The notes: generated from the letters alone by a model not told the origin. Positions 1-9,016 are shown, numbered from the stretch's first letter. The stretch is DNA of 64,000 nucleotides from Solibacillus sp. R5-41 (GCF_002736105.1 NZ_CP024123.1:984001-1048000); one strand, 5' to 3'. Program-made: numbers and translations.

Positions 1-90
1 CAAGAAGTACCTGAAGATATTGAGCAGGCGAATTTAGATAGTTTATTGGAACTGTTTTTCAAGGAGAATGTAGATGAGAGACCAAGCTGA
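1..90 (+). CDS. flhF: Flagellar GTPase FlhF, C-terminal end (partial)
   Basis: The reading frame is open from base 1 and stops at TGA 88-90, giving 29 residues that end in ENVDERPS. The segment VPEDIEQAN looks like the usual C-terminal tail of FlhF, the SRP-type GTPase that places flagella. Assignment rests mainly on context: flhF directly precedes flhG in Bacillales. The downstream flhG start at 74 overlaps the end of this gene by 17 bases, so the two are probably translationally coupled. The GTPase domain lies outside the window. Confidence 0.75.
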   Translation, partial: QEVPEDIEQANLDSLLELFFKENVDERPS

Positions 91-946
91 GAAACTTCGA
101 TTAAGAATGCTTGAAAGTCAAGGAGCCTTAGGAAAATCTATCGCAGTTGTTAGTGGTAAAGGCGGTGTAGGGAAGAGTAATTTTACGACAAATTTCGCTA
201 CACTTTTAGCCAAATCAGGTAAAAAAGTCGTTATACTAGATATGGATATTGGAATGGGAAATATCCATATTTTAATAGGTAAAGCTGTGAAATATAGCTT
301 AAAGGATTATTTGGATGGCAATTTAGCTATACAAGATGTCATGTTTGAAGGGCCTTGTGGGTTGCACTATATTTCTGGTGGTTCAGGAATGTCTTCGATT
401 ATGGAATGGTCTGAAAAAATGTTTGAGCGCCTAATTGAAGGATTTGAAATGTTACAAAAAGAATACGATTATGTGTTGTTTGATATGGGGGCGGGAGTGG
501 CCAACTGGTCGTTAGATTTACTCACGTCAATAGATGAAATTATTGTCATTTCTACGGCCGAGCCCACTTCAATTATGGACGCGTACTCCATGATGAAATA
601 TATTCATATGAAAGATGAACATAAGACGTTTTACTTATTATGTAATCGGGCATTCAACATAGAAGAGGGACAAGATACAATTAATCGATTAAAAACAGTA
701 ATGGAACGTTTTTTATCGAAAGAGGTTGTTGTACTAGGATCATTACCAGAAGATGCCGTCGTACGCAAAGCAGTAAGACAGCAAACACCATTTTCATTAT
801 TATATCCAGATGCACCGATTTCAAAAACGATTCAAAAAATTGTAGAGCGATTTCTTCATCACCAAACAGAAGAAGCTCATTCAACAGTAAAAACGAATAA
901 GTTTTTATCAAAGTTAAAAAGTATCTTTTCGAAAGGGCGTGAGTAA
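74..946 (+). CDS. flhG: MinD-like ATPase FlhG (YlxH), flagellar number/placement
   Basis: A 290-residue ParA/MinD-superfamily ATPase. A deviant Walker A motif (SGKGGVGKS, about residues 27-35) and a Walker B-like VVILDMDIGMGN near residue 54 are visible. FlhG works with FlhF to set flagellar number and position at the membrane; in Bacillus it also contacts C-ring assembly. The N-terminal extension before the P-loop (DQAEKLRLRM, about 20 residues) resembles the FlhF-activating segment known in the family. It overlaps flhF upstream and abuts cheB downstream, so it is part of the fla/che operon. Length is normal for the family. Confidence 0.93.
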   Translation: MRDQAEKLRLRMLESQGALGKSIAVVSGKGGVGKSNFTTNFATLLAKSGKKVVILDMDIGMGNIHILIGKAVKYSLKDYLDGNLAIQDVMFEGPCGLHYISGGSGMSSIMEWSEKMFERLIEGFEMLQKEYDYVLFDMGAGVANWSLDLLTSIDEIIVISTAEPTSIMDAYSMMKYIHMKDEHKTFYLLCNRAFNIEEGQDTINRLKTVMERFLSKEVVVLGSLPEDAVVRKAVRQQTPFSLLYPDAPISKTIQKIVERFLHHQTEEAHSTVKTNKFLSKLKSIFSKGRE

Positions 947-2089
947 TTGGACTTCTCAAATAAAAGTAAGCTTTTAGTTGTTGACGATTCTGCATTTATG
1001 CGAAAGCTAATAAGTGATTTTTTCGCCGACAATTCTAAAGTAGAGGTAGTTGGTACTGCTCGAAATGGAAAAGATGCAATCAAAAAGATTCAGCAACTTA
1101 AGCCCGATGTCGTCACAATGGATGTTGAAATGCCAGAAATGAACGGACTTGAGGCATTACAAAGGATTATGCAAATATGTCCAGTTCCTGTCGTTATGCT
1201 ATCAAGTACAACACAACAAGGAACGGATAATACATTAACTGCTATGGAATACGGTGCTGTTGATTTAGTAGCAAAGCCAAGTGGAACGATTTCATTAGAC
1301 TTACATAAAATCCAAGATGAATTGGTGCGTAAAGTGATTCAGGCAGCTCAAATTCCAATTGCAAAATTAAAAAAAACGATTTCGAAGTCAAGTGTATCGA
1401 CACCACCTGTTAGCCAGTCAATTAGAGCCAAGAAAACGATAAGTTCGCCTGTTATCCAAAATACAGTAGCACCTGTATTAACGGTGAATAAAAATGTAGA
1501 ATGGCATAAAAATTCCAAAAAAATCATTTTAATTGGCACTTCAACAGGAGGACCTAGAGCACTGCAGGAAGTCATTACTAAAATACCAGCAGATGTAGAT
1601 GCTCCGATTTTAATTGTTCAGCATATGCCAGCAGGGTTCACAAAATCACTTGCTACGCGATTGGATCAATTGAGTCAAATCCACGTGAAAGAGGCAGAGC
1701 ACGGGGATATTATACAAAAGGGTACAGCCTATATTGCACCAGGTGGCTATCATTTGAAGTTAAGAAAAGTAGGCGCTACGTTCGCAATAGTTACAGATCA
1801 AACCGAACCACCTCGCTCAGGACATCGCCCATCAGTAGATGTCATGTTTGAAGATGTCAGTCAATATTCAGAGTTTGATAAAATCGCAATAGTGATGACT
1901 GGCATGGGTTATGATGGCGCAAAAGGCTTAGTCGCTCTAAAGAAAACAGGAAATGTAATGGCAATTGCTGAGTCAGCGGAGACGTGTATTGTATATGGAA
2001 TGCCAAAAGCTGCCGTGGAAACGCAGCTTGTAGATGAAGTGGCAGATGTAGATGATATTGCAAAAACGATTATGAAATATATGTCCTAA
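947..2089 (+). CDS. cheB: Chemotaxis response regulator protein-glutamate methylesterase CheB
   Basis: 380 residues starting at TTG 947, directly after the flhG stop. The N-terminal receiver domain (about 1-125) carries the acidic pair VVDDS and the phospho-acceptor Asp59 in TMDVEMPEM. A linker of about 60 residues rich in Ser, Thr and Val precedes the methylesterase domain (about 188-378). That domain shows the catalytic triad Ser199 (GTSTGGP), His226 (QHMPAG) and Asp323 (GMGYDG). CheB removes methyl groups from, and can deamidate, chemoreceptors after phosphorylation by CheA. Position between flhG and cheA matches the Bacillus fla/che operon. Confidence 0.96.
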   Translation: MDFSNKSKLLVVDDSAFMRKLISDFFADNSKVEVVGTARNGKDAIKKIQQLKPDVVTMDVEMPEMNGLEALQRIMQICPVPVVMLSSTTQQGTDNTLTAMEYGAVDLVAKPSGTISLDLHKIQDELVRKVIQAAQIPIAKLKKTISKSSVSTPPVSQSIRAKKTISSPVIQNTVAPVLTVNKNVEWHKNSKKIILIGTSTGGPRALQEVITKIPADVDAPILIVQHMPAGFTKSLATRLDQLSQIHVKEAEHGDIIQKGTAYIAPGGYHLKLRKVGATFAIVTDQTEPPRSGHRPSVDVMFEDVSQYSEFDKIAIVMTGMGYDGAKGLVALKKTGNVMAIAESAETCIVYGMPKAAVETQLVDEVADVDDIAKTIMKYMS

Positions 2090-2106
2090 AAAGGGGTGCC
2101 TTCTAA

Positions 2107-4185
2107 ATGGAATTAAATCAATATTTAGAAATGTTCATCGAAGAAAGTAAAGAACATTTACAAGCATGTGGCGAACATTTATTAGAATTAGAAAAAAATC
2201 CTGAAGATTTAGCGATTGTTAGTGAAATATTCCGTTCTGCGCATACGCTTAAAGGAATGTCAGCGACGATGGGATTTGAAGATTTAGCAGATTTAACGCA
2301 TAAAATGGAAAACGTGTTAGATGCGATTCGTAACGAGAAAATTAAAGTAACTTCGGAAATCTTTGATGTCGTATTTGAATCGGTAGACCATTTAGAAGAA
2401 ATGGTTTATGACATTGCAAATGGTGGAAACGGGAAGCGTGACGTTCAATTAACGGTAGAAAAATTAAAGCTGATAGAATCTGGCGAAACAGCAGCTACGA
2501 CTGTTGCGAGCGTACCTGCAATAGCAATGCCAAATGCTGAAACAAAAATGGATGCTGCCAAGCTAAAATTATCATATGATGATTTTGAAAAAACAGTGTT
2601 ACTCCAATCTTCAGAACAAGACTACACTGCTTATGAAATTACAGTCGCTTTACGCGAAGATTGCTTATTAAAAGCAGCGCGTGTATTTATGGTTTTTGAA
2701 ATTTTAGAGAAAAATGGAGATGTCATTAAATCTCATCCAACTGTAGAGCGATTAGAAGAAGAGCAATTCGATCATGAATTTTATGTTGCTTTTATTTCGA
2801 AAGAAAATGCCGAAGACTTACAAAAAATGTTGATGAAAGTATCTGAAGTTGAATCGGTTGAAGTGAATGAAATACATCAAGACGTATTTACTCAATCAGT
2901 GACTTCTAATGCGCAAGTAGAAGAGCATGTACAAGTAATAAACGTACCGACTACTGTTGAAGCCGAACCTGCAGCACAACCTGCTCAAAAGTCGCAAGCA
3001 ACAAACAATAGTAGTAAGGCAACAGGTCATACTTCAAGTAAAACAATTCGTGTAAATATTGAACGATTAGATATTTTAATGAATCTTTTTGAAGAGCTTG
3101 CGATTGACCGTGGGCGTTTATTATCGATTGCATCGGAAGTAAATCATGGTGAGCTAAATGAAACAGTAGAGCGCATGAGCCGTACAATGGGCGACCTACA
3201 AAATATTGTTTTAACAATGCGCATGGTACCAGTGGAAACAGTATTTAACCGTTTCCCTAAGATGGTTCGCCAATTATCTCGTGATTTAAACAAAAAAATT
3301 ACACTGGATGTAATTGGTGCTGAAACAGAGCTAGATCGTACTGTAATTGATGAGATTGGTGATCCACTTGTTCACTTAATCCGTAATTCTGTGGATCATG
3401 GTATTGAAAGTCCAGAAGATCGTCGGGCAAAAGGTAAACCAGAAGAAGGTACAGTTCAATTACGTGCATACCACAGTGGTAACTATGTATTTATTGAAAT
3501 TGAAGATGATGGTGCTGGGATTAATCGCGATCGTGTATTGGCGAAGGCACTTTCAAAAGGGATTGTTACACAAGAACAATCTTTAACGATGACCGATAAG
3601 CAAATTAACGAGCTTATTTTAGCTTCTGGTTTCTCTACTGCAGAAGTTATTTCAGATGTTTCAGGTCGTGGTGTTGGTTTAGATGTTGTGAAAACAACAA
3701 TCGAATCATTAGGCGGGAATATTTCAATTGATTCCACACAAAATGTAGGCTCGGTCTTCTCCATTCAATTACCGTTAACACTATCGATTATTTCCGTTAT
3801 GTTAGTTGAAATTGAAAAAGAGATTTACGCGATTCCATTATCATCTATTATTGAAACATCAATTATCCGTAACACAGATATTTTAAATGCTCATAATCAA
3901 AAAGTAATAGATTTCCGTGGGAAAGTTGTTCCACTTGTATTCCTTGAAGAAATTTTTGAAGTGCCGCGTAAAGAGCTGAAAGAGGACGGGTTCCATTCAG
4001 TTGTTATTGTGCGTAAAGGCGATAAACTAGCAGGATTGGTTGTCGATTCATTCATCGGGCAACAAGAAATTGTACTAAAATCACTTGGAAATTACTTAAC
4101 GAATATTTTTGCGATTTCAGGTGCCACTATTTTAGGTAATGGTAAAGTTGCGTTAATTGTAGATTGTAATGCACTGATGAAGTAA
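2107..4185 (+). CDS. cheA: Chemotaxis sensor histidine kinase CheA
   Basis: 692 residues with the full CheA architecture. The HPt domain carries phospho-acceptor His46 (RSAHTLKGMS). A P2 response-regulator docking domain lies at about 155-260, followed by a linker rich in Ala, Gln, Ser and Thr (270-312). The dimerisation domain is at about 313-380. The HATPase domain shows the N box (HLIRNSVDHGIE, 423-434), EDDGAGI (466-472) and SGRGVGLD (519-526). A C-terminal CheW-like domain runs from about 560 to 692. CheA autophosphorylates in response to receptor signals and passes phosphate to CheY and CheB. It starts 17 bases after cheB with an AAGGGG-type RBS. Confidence 0.97.
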   Translation: MELNQYLEMFIEESKEHLQACGEHLLELEKNPEDLAIVSEIFRSAHTLKGMSATMGFEDLADLTHKMENVLDAIRNEKIKVTSEIFDVVFESVDHLEEMVYDIANGGNGKRDVQLTVEKLKLIESGETAATTVASVPAIAMPNAETKMDAAKLKLSYDDFEKTVLLQSSEQDYTAYEITVALREDCLLKAARVFMVFEILEKNGDVIKSHPTVERLEEEQFDHEFYVAFISKENAEDLQKMLMKVSEVESVEVNEIHQDVFTQSVTSNAQVEEHVQVINVPTTVEAEPAAQPAQKSQATNNSSKATGHTSSKTIRVNIERLDILMNLFEELAIDRGRLLSIASEVNHGELNETVERMSRTMGDLQNIVLTMRMVPVETVFNRFPKMVRQLSRDLNKKITLDVIGAETELDRTVIDEIGDPLVHLIRNSVDHGIESPEDRRAKGKPEEGTVQLRAYHSGNYVFIEIEDDGAGINRDRVLAKALSKGIVTQEQSLTMTDKQINELILASGFSTAEVISDVSGRGVGLDVVKTTIESLGGNISIDSTQNVGSVFSIQLPLTLSIISVMLVEIEKEIYAIPLSSIIETSIIRNTDILNAHNQKVIDFRGKVVPLVFLEEIFEVPRKELKEDGFHSVVIVRKGDKLAGLVVDSFIGQQEIVLKSLGNYLTNIFAISGATILGNGKVALIVDCNALMK

Positions 4186-4206
4186 AAAGGAAAAGAGGTG
4201 TAAAAG

Positions 4207-4653
4207 ATGGCGAATGCGGTAGAGCAAAAAAATCTGAAAGTCATAGTATTTCAGTTAGCAGATAAAGAGTATGCCATTCCTGTTTCTCACGTTAAAGGAA
4301 TAGAAAAATTGATGCATATAACACGAGTACCGAAAACAGCACGTTTTGTAAAAGGTGTCATTAATTTACGTGGTGTTGTAACGCCGGTAATTGATTTACG
4401 TGAACGTTTCGAACTTCCTATTTCGGAAAATGAAGAAACAACGCGTATAATAATTATCACTCTTGAAACAATGGAAGTAGGATTTGTTGTAGATTCTGCT
4501 AATGATGTATTAGATATTGATTCTGAATCGATTGAGCAACAACCAGAAGTGGTTGGTTCATTAGAAGAAGAATTTATTGCCGGGGTAGCAAAATTAGACA
4601 ACCGTTTATTAATTTTACTTCACTTAGATAAAGTGTTAAATCCGCTCGATTAA
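4207..4653 (+). CDS. cheW: Chemotaxis coupling protein CheW
   Basis: A 148-residue single CheW domain that couples chemoreceptors to CheA. The segments VFQLADKEYAIPVSHV near the N terminus and VKGVINLRGVVTPVIDLR in the middle are typical of the two SH3-like subdomains. The gene starts 21 bases after cheA behind a GGAAAAGAGGTG ribosome binding region. A stable intercistronic hairpin separates it from cheC. Confidence 0.95.
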   Translation: MANAVEQKNLKVIVFQLADKEYAIPVSHVKGIEKLMHITRVPKTARFVKGVINLRGVVTPVIDLRERFELPISENEETTRIIIITLETMEVGFVVDSANDVLDIDSESIEQQPEVVGSLEEEFIAGVAKLDNRLLILLHLDKVLNPLD

Positions 4654-4659
4654 TTAATT

Positions 4660-4686
4660 TTCTAGGGGGTGTGATTCCTCCTAGAA
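4660..4686 (+). other. Intercistronic hairpin between cheW and cheC
   Basis: Arms TTCTAGGGGG (4660-4669) and CCTCCTAGAA (4677-4686) can pair over ten positions, including one G-U, around a 7-base loop. No U-run follows, so it is not an ordinary terminator. It lies within the 55-base gap between the cheW stop and the cheC start, 22 bases before the cheC ATG. It could stabilise or punctuate the operon mRNA; the role is inferred. Confidence 0.5.
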
Positions 4687-4708
4687 TCTATTAAAGTAGG
4701 GACTATAT

Positions 4709-5347
4709 ATGAACTTTAGTGACAAAATTACATCGCTACACCTAGATGTACTAAAAGAAATTGGAAATATAGGAGCAGCTCACGCGGCTACGGCATTGTC
4801 GGATTTACTGCAAAAGAAAATCGATATGCACGTTCCAATGGTAGAGATGGTTTCTTTTAATGACATGATGGAATTAGCTGGTGGTTCGGAAAATGTAGTG
4901 GTGGGTATTTTTTTACGCATTGAAGGTGATGTGGAAGGTAGCATGTTTTTCATCCTTCCGATTGAACAAGCAAATCGTTTTATTCGTCGATTAATCCGCG
5001 ATGATTCGTTTGATTTTTATGCGCCACCTGTTTCAGAAATAGGTTTATCTGCGATGCAGGAGATGGGGAATATTTTATCGGGCTCCTATTTATCCGCATT
5101 GTCTGATTTTACAGGATTAAAGATTTATCCAACAGTACCTGGACTGAGTGTAGATATGTTTGGTGCAATAATTAGCATTGGTTTAATTGAACTATCCCAA
5201 GTGAGCGACACTGTAATTGTAATTAATACATCCATTTTTGAAGAAGATATTATAGATGATGAAGCAGTAAGAGGACACTTTTTCCTATTGCCAGATCCAA
5301 AATCGTTTGAAACAATATTTAAAGCATTAGGAGTATCGACTGAATGA
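4709..5347 (+). CDS. cheC: CheY-P phosphatase CheC
   Basis: 212 residues, close to the usual CheC length. Both phosphatase half-sites are present: Glu17/Asn20 in KEIGNIG, and Glu118/Asn121 in QEMGNIL. CheC dephosphorylates CheY-P and is stimulated by binding CheD, which feeds back on receptor adaptation. The stop overlaps the cheD start by four bases (ATGA), which fits the known CheC-CheD partnership and suggests coupled translation. Confidence 0.95.
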   Translation: MNFSDKITSLHLDVLKEIGNIGAAHAATALSDLLQKKIDMHVPMVEMVSFNDMMELAGGSENVVVGIFLRIEGDVEGSMFFILPIEQANRFIRRLIRDDSFDFYAPPVSEIGLSAMQEMGNILSGSYLSALSDFTGLKIYPTVPGLSVDMFGAIISIGLIELSQVSDTVIVINTSIFEEDIIDDEAVRGHFFLLPDPKSFETIFKALGVSTE

Positions 5348-5847
5348 TACTTTCACAAATTAATGAAGTCGTTAAAGTTGGAATAGCTCAAATGGATGTA
5401 GTAAAAATGCCAAATACGATTCGAACTTCAGGTTTAGGTTCCTGTGTTGGCGTGGTCATTTATGATGAATCAAAAAAAATCGCTGGGTTAGTGCATGTTA
5501 TGTTACCAGATTCTAGTTTAGGAAGAACAGAATCGGTAAATGAAGCGAAATTTGCGGATACTGGTGTTGCTGCTTTAGTAAATTTAGTGAAACTCCAAGG
5601 TGCTCAAAGCTTTAAACTTAAGGCGAAAATAGCTGGTGGCGCTCAAATGTTTCAATTTACATCAGATAAAAACTCGATGCGAATAGGACCAAGAAATGTA
5701 GAAGCGGTTAAAGAGCAATTAAGAAAATTGAATATCCCCATTATCGCTGAAGATACAGGTGGTAATAGTGGGCGAACAATTGAATTTAATCCAGAGACGA
5801 GTATGTTAAATATTCGTACGGTCAATCGAGGGGTAAGTGATATATGA
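5344..5847 (+). CDS. cheD: Chemoreceptor glutamine deamidase CheD
   Basis: 167 residues, the normal size. The catalytic Cys34 lies in GLGSCVGVV, with His51 (LVHVMLP) and Thr28 at the expected spacing for the Cys-His-Thr deamidase triad of the family. CheD deamidates receptor glutamines and is sequestered by CheC. The ATG overlaps the cheC stop. The gene ends at TGA 5845-5847, which overlaps the start of the next small membrane-protein gene. Confidence 0.95.
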   Translation: MILSQINEVVKVGIAQMDVVKMPNTIRTSGLGSCVGVVIYDESKKIAGLVHVMLPDSSLGRTESVNEAKFADTGVAALVNLVKLQGAQSFKLKAKIAGGAQMFQFTSDKNSMRIGPRNVEAVKEQLRKLNIPIIAEDTGGNSGRTIEFNPETSMLNIRTVNRGVSDI

Positions 5848-6218
5848 TGTTTGGTTCGTTATTTTATAATTTTTGGGCAGCATTATGTACATTCGCTGTA
5901 TATTTTATATGGGCAGTGCAAGATCCTTTTGCTTATCCATTACCGACAATTGGTGTCTCATTAGTGGTAGCTCTCATCGGTTTTATCGCGATGTTTTTCA
6001 TACGGGCTTTTATAGGTTATGTTTTGTATACACCTGAGAATATTGCATACTCAGAAGGAAATCCGACTTCAAGTGTAGAGACATTCAATTCAGAGCAGCA
6101 GCAATTCGTTCCACAAAACGAACGAACAACAGTTGAGTTTGAAGAGGATAATACAGAAGAAATTGCCAAAGTTGTACGTACAATGTTACACGGTCAAGAA
6201 GGAGCGGTATCAAAATAG
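5844..6218 (+). CDS. Small two-pass membrane protein of unknown function in the che operon
   Basis: A 124-residue product I do not recognise. Two hydrophobic segments are visible (about residues 3-25 and 32-60), followed by an acidic soluble tail (about 65-124) rich in Glu, Gln and Thr. The start ATG overlaps the cheD stop by four bases, so it is very likely co-translated with cheD. A terminator follows directly. B. subtilis, as I remember it, has no gene between cheD and sigD. The coupling suggests a motility or chemotaxis link, but there is no direct evidence of function. Confidence 0.75.
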   Translation: MMFGSLFYNFWAALCTFAVYFIWAVQDPFAYPLPTIGVSLVVALIGFIAMFFIRAFIGYVLYTPENIAYSEGNPTSSVETFNSEQQQFVPQNERTTVEFEEDNTEEIAKVVRTMLHGQEGAVSK

Positions 6219-6220
6219 GG

Positions 6221-6248
6221 AAAAAGTCGACATTTGTCGGCTTTTTTT
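6221..6248 (+). terminator. Intrinsic terminator between the che operon and sigD
   Basis: The arm AAAAAGTCGAC (6221-6231), loop ATTT and arm GTCGGCTTTTT form an 11-bp stem with one G-U pair, ending in a run of seven T. It lies just after the small membrane-protein gene and before the sigD promoter. Confidence 0.75.
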
Positions 6249-6312
6249 GATTAAAAAACGACAAAAATGGAAATGTATCATTCTTCTGTCACATGTTTAT
6301 TTGTCGAATTTT

Positions 6313-6321
6313 TGCTATAAT
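6313..6321 (+). promoter_or_regulatory. Extended -10 promoter for sigD
   Basis: TGCTATAAT (6313-6321) is a perfect TATAAT preceded by the extended TG motif. No good -35 is visible, as is common for extended -10 promoters. It lies 42 bases upstream of the sigD GTG and downstream of the terminator at 6221-6248. Confidence 0.6.
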
Positions 6322-6362
6322 AGTGAATAACTAAGTTTAGATGTCAAGGAGGATGGATTCGG

Positions 6363-7133
6363 GTGACTCAGCAAAGGCATATGGAAGAGCAAGCACTATG
6401 GATTCGTTGGACAACTGACCGAGATACCGATGCGGGTGAGCTGCTTATAAGAAAATTTAAGCCACTCGTGTCCTATCATGTACAACGTATTGCGGTAGGT
6501 TTACCCAAAAATGTTTCACGAGACGATTTGACTAGTCTGGGAATGATGGGTTTATTTGATGCGCTTAACAAGTTTGATATAAATCGCGATTTGAAATTCG
6601 ATACATACGCCTCTTTTCGAGTTCGTGGCGCAATCATTGATGGGTTACGAAAAGAGGATTGGTTACCACGCTCTGCTCGTGAAAAGGCTAAAAAGTTAGA
6701 AGGACAAATCGAAAGTTTAGAACAAAAGTTGATGCGTCATGCAACACCAGAAGAGCTAGCAGAACATATGAATATACCTATTGAAGAAATCTATCAAACT
6801 TTCCATGAACATTTTTATTCGAATGTTTTATCTATTAATGAACAATTAGATCAAGATGAAAATGAAGGTAAGTCTTTCGTTATTCGAGATGATCATAATA
6901 AAACACCCGAACAACAAATTGTGCATTCGGAACTATTAGGGGATTTGGCCCAAAACATCCAAAAGTTAAATGAAAAAGAACAACTTGTCGTTAGTTTGTT
7001 TTATACAGAGGAAATGACTTTAACCGAAATTGGTGAAATGTTGGAATTATCTACGTCACGTATTTCTCAAATTCACTCGAAAGCGTTATTTAAATTACGT
7101 AAACTATTAACTTCTGAAATGATTAATGCATAG
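6363..7133 (+). CDS. sigD: RNA polymerase sigma factor SigD (FliA/WhiG family, motility)
   Basis: 256 residues starting at GTG 6363, ten bases after AAGGAGG. Region 2 (DDLTSLGMMGLFDALNKFD followed by FDTYASFRVRGAIID), the region 3 segment DWLPRSAREKAK and the region 4 helix-turn-helix (MTLTEIGEMLELSTSRISQIHSKAL) are all visible. SigD directs late flagellar, chemotaxis and autolysin genes and is held by the anti-sigma factor FlgM. Here it has a terminator and a promoter of its own immediately upstream, so its expression may be partly separate from the fla/che operon. Confidence 0.95.
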   Translation: MTQQRHMEEQALWIRWTTDRDTDAGELLIRKFKPLVSYHVQRIAVGLPKNVSRDDLTSLGMMGLFDALNKFDINRDLKFDTYASFRVRGAIIDGLRKEDWLPRSAREKAKKLEGQIESLEQKLMRHATPEELAEHMNIPIEEIYQTFHEHFYSNVLSINEQLDQDENEGKSFVIRDDHNKTPEQQIVHSELLGDLAQNIQKLNEKEQLVVSLFYTEEMTLTEIGEMLELSTSRISQIHSKALFKLRKLLTSEMINA

Positions 7134-7144
7134 GAGGAATTGTT

Positions 7145-7456
7145 ATGAGTTTAAAAGGCGTAGAGTTGCAAATTGCCATTCCTAAAACGTTCGATGCTGG
7201 GAAAATGGCTGATCAGCATCATCAAAAAACAATCAATCAACAACTTGATGCAAACGAAGCGTTAAATCGTGAAATTGAGCGGAAGCAATTAGCTGTGAAT
7301 AAATCAGAAGGTATGGATGCCATTAGTGAGGAAGATGAAAATGACGCTTCAAACAATGGGCAAACATCGAGTGAACAAAATAAGAAAAAAAAGCAACAGC
7401 AGGAACAGGATGCACAACACCCTTTTAAAGGCAATCTGTTCGATTTTAGCGGCTAG
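7145..7456 (+). CDS. Small hydrophilic protein of unknown function between sigD and swrB
   Basis: 103 residues that I do not recognise. It starts 11 bases after sigD with TAGGAGG six bases ahead of the ATG. The N terminus (KGVELQIAIPKTFDAGKM) is moderately ordered. The middle is highly charged, with an acidic Glu/Asp patch followed by a Lys/Gln-rich stretch, and the C terminus is HPFKGNLFDFSG. Short motility-operon proteins with a terminal KG..D..G motif occur in other Firmicutes, as I recall, but the function is unknown. The surroundings suggest a motility role. Confidence 0.72.
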   Translation: MSLKGVELQIAIPKTFDAGKMADQHHQKTINQQLDANEALNREIERKQLAVNKSEGMDAISEEDENDASNNGQTSSEQNKKKKQQQEQDAQHPFKGNLFDFSG

Positions 7457-7464
7457 GAGAAAAA

Positions 7465-8088
7465 ATGATTACAGGAATAATAATTGCTTTGTTTATCATT
7501 CAATTAATAACTATATTTTTCATTATCCTTCTAAATAGCAGACTTTCGAAGTTTAAAGATTTAGAAATTCGTCAAAACCAGCTTATTCGTGAAATGGACG
7601 ATTCAATTAGCCTATATTTATTAGAAATGAAGGAAGAAAATGATCGTCTCATTACAGAGCTACAACAAATGAACGTCAATGTGAAAGTTCCTCAGGTGAC
7701 AAATCCCCTTTCGCCTGTTGAGATTGAGGCCCCTCATTCGCAGCAATCTATTCAACAAACAAAGGCTGACCAAAAAGGACAATCTGCACCATCAACAGAG
7801 GATATGTTGATGCTCGAAACACGTCAATTTATTCCGAAAAAAAAGGCTACAAACGCTTATAGTCAGCACAAGGCGCAATCAACTGAAGAAGTATTGCAAG
7901 TGGAATTGGAGCTAAATAAGCAGCAACCGTTTGAAGAAGAAATTGTTGAAGAAGCAATTCGAAAAGAACAAACGTATGAAGCGCAAGTTATTTCGTATTA
8001 TAAAGCAGGAATGAGCGTTGAAGATATAGCAAAGACGATGCAAAGAGGTAAAACAGAAATAGAACTCCTTATTAAGTTTCATGCGTAA
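7465..8088 (+). CDS. swrB: Swarming motility protein SwrB-like (YlxL)
   Basis: 207 residues with one N-terminal membrane anchor (about 3-24), a coiled-coil-like segment (about 28-70), a low-complexity Gln/Pro linker and a C-terminal helix-turn-helix-like segment (YYKAGMSVEDIAKTMQRGKTEIELLI). That layout and the position after sigD match SwrB, which in B. subtilis promotes flagellar basal-body maturation. It is about 40 residues longer than I remember for B. subtilis SwrB, because of the linker. It ends just before the rpsB promoter. Confidence 0.75.
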   Translation: MITGIIIALFIIQLITIFFIILLNSRLSKFKDLEIRQNQLIREMDDSISLYLLEMKEENDRLITELQQMNVNVKVPQVTNPLSPVEIEAPHSQQSIQQTKADQKGQSAPSTEDMLMLETRQFIPKKKATNAYSQHKAQSTEEVLQVELELNKQQPFEEEIVEEAIRKEQTYEAQVISYYKAGMSVEDIAKTMQRGKTEIELLIKFHA

Positions 8089-8093
8089 AGTAG

Positions 8094-8122
8094 TTGCACT
8101 TGCCAGCTCAGTATGTTATATT
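8094..8122 (+). promoter_or_regulatory. SigA-type promoter of rpsB
   Basis: TTGCAC (8094-8099), a 17-base spacer and TATATT (8117-8122), with TG one base before the -10. Transcription would start near 8129. That leaves a leader of about 120 bases before rpsB, which contains a small CTAGA...TCTAG hairpin around 8172-8186. Confidence 0.75.
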
Positions 8123-8247
8123 AACAAGCGGTGTTAAACATTACACACGTATTTTGATGTAGTAAGTGGTGCTAGACATATTCTAGTAGCTTGTTGCAGA
8201 TGAAAAATGCGGAGGGAAAAAACCAAACATTTTAGGAGGAAACACAC

Positions 8248-8964
8248 ATGTCAGTAATTTCAATGAAACAATTACTTGAAGCTGGTGTACATTTCGGTCA
8301 CCAAACTCGCCGTTGGAACCCAAAAATGAAGAAATTTATCTTCGTTGAGCGTAACGGTATCTACATTATCGATTTACAAAAAACAGTTAAAAAATTAGAG
8401 GAAGCTTACAACTTCATGCGTCAAGTTGGTCAAGACGGTGGTAAAGTTTTATTCGTTGGTACGAAAAAACAAGCACAAGAAGCGATCAAAGATGAAGCAG
8501 AACGTTCAGGCAACTATTACATTAACCAACGTTGGTTAGGTGGTACTTTAACTAACTTCGGTACAATTCAAAAACGTGTTCAACGTATGAAAAATATCGA
8601 AAAAATGGAAGAGGACGGCACTTTTGACGTACTTCCTAAAAAAGAAGTAATCCAACTTAAAAAAGAACACGAACGTTTAGTGAAATTCTTAGGCGGTATC
8701 CGCGATATGAAAGCTATTCCGGACGTAATGTTCATCGTAGATCCTCGTAAAGAGCGTATCGCAGTTGCTGAAGCAATCAAATTAAACATCCCTCTAGTTG
8801 GTATCGTAGACACTAACTGTGATCCAGATGAAATTGATTACGTAATCCCTGCAAACGATGATGCTATCCGCGCTGTTAAATTATTAACTGCAAAAATGGC
8901 TGACGCTTTATTAGAAGCTAAACAAGGTGAAGAAGAAGCTCCAGTAGTAGAATCTGCTGAGTAA
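8248..8964 (+). CDS. rpsB: 30S ribosomal protein S2
   Basis: 238 residues with typical S2 sequence: [19 protein letters not shown] at the N terminus, [12 protein letters not shown] in the middle and [19 protein letters not shown] toward the C terminus. S2 binds the 30S platform late in assembly. An AGGAGG RBS sits upstream, the gene has its own promoter at 8094, and it is closed by a strong terminator before tsf. Codon use is biased toward highly expressed codons, like tsf and rpsO in this window. Confidence 0.98.
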   Translation: MSVISMKQLLEAGVHFGHQTRRWNPKMKKFIFVERNGIYIIDLQKTVKKLEEAYNFMRQVGQDGGKVLFVGTKKQAQEAIKDEAERSGNYYINQRWLGGTLTNFGTIQKRVQRMKNIEKMEEDGTFDVLPKKEVIQLKKEHERLVKFLGGIRDMKAIPDVMFIVDPRKERIAVAEAIKLNIPLVGIVDTNCDPDEIDYVIPANDDAIRAVKLLTAKMADALLEAKQGEEEAPVVESAE

Positions 8965-8973
8965 TTCACCGTC

Positions 8974-9016
8974 AAAAAAGGTGATAAGTGGCTGATACCC
9001 TTATCACCTTTTTTTG
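8974..9016 (+). terminator. Intrinsic terminator after rpsB
   Basis: AAAAAAGGTGATAAG and CTTATCACCTTTTTTT form a perfect, long stem with a GC-containing core and a T-run. Confidence 0.85.
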
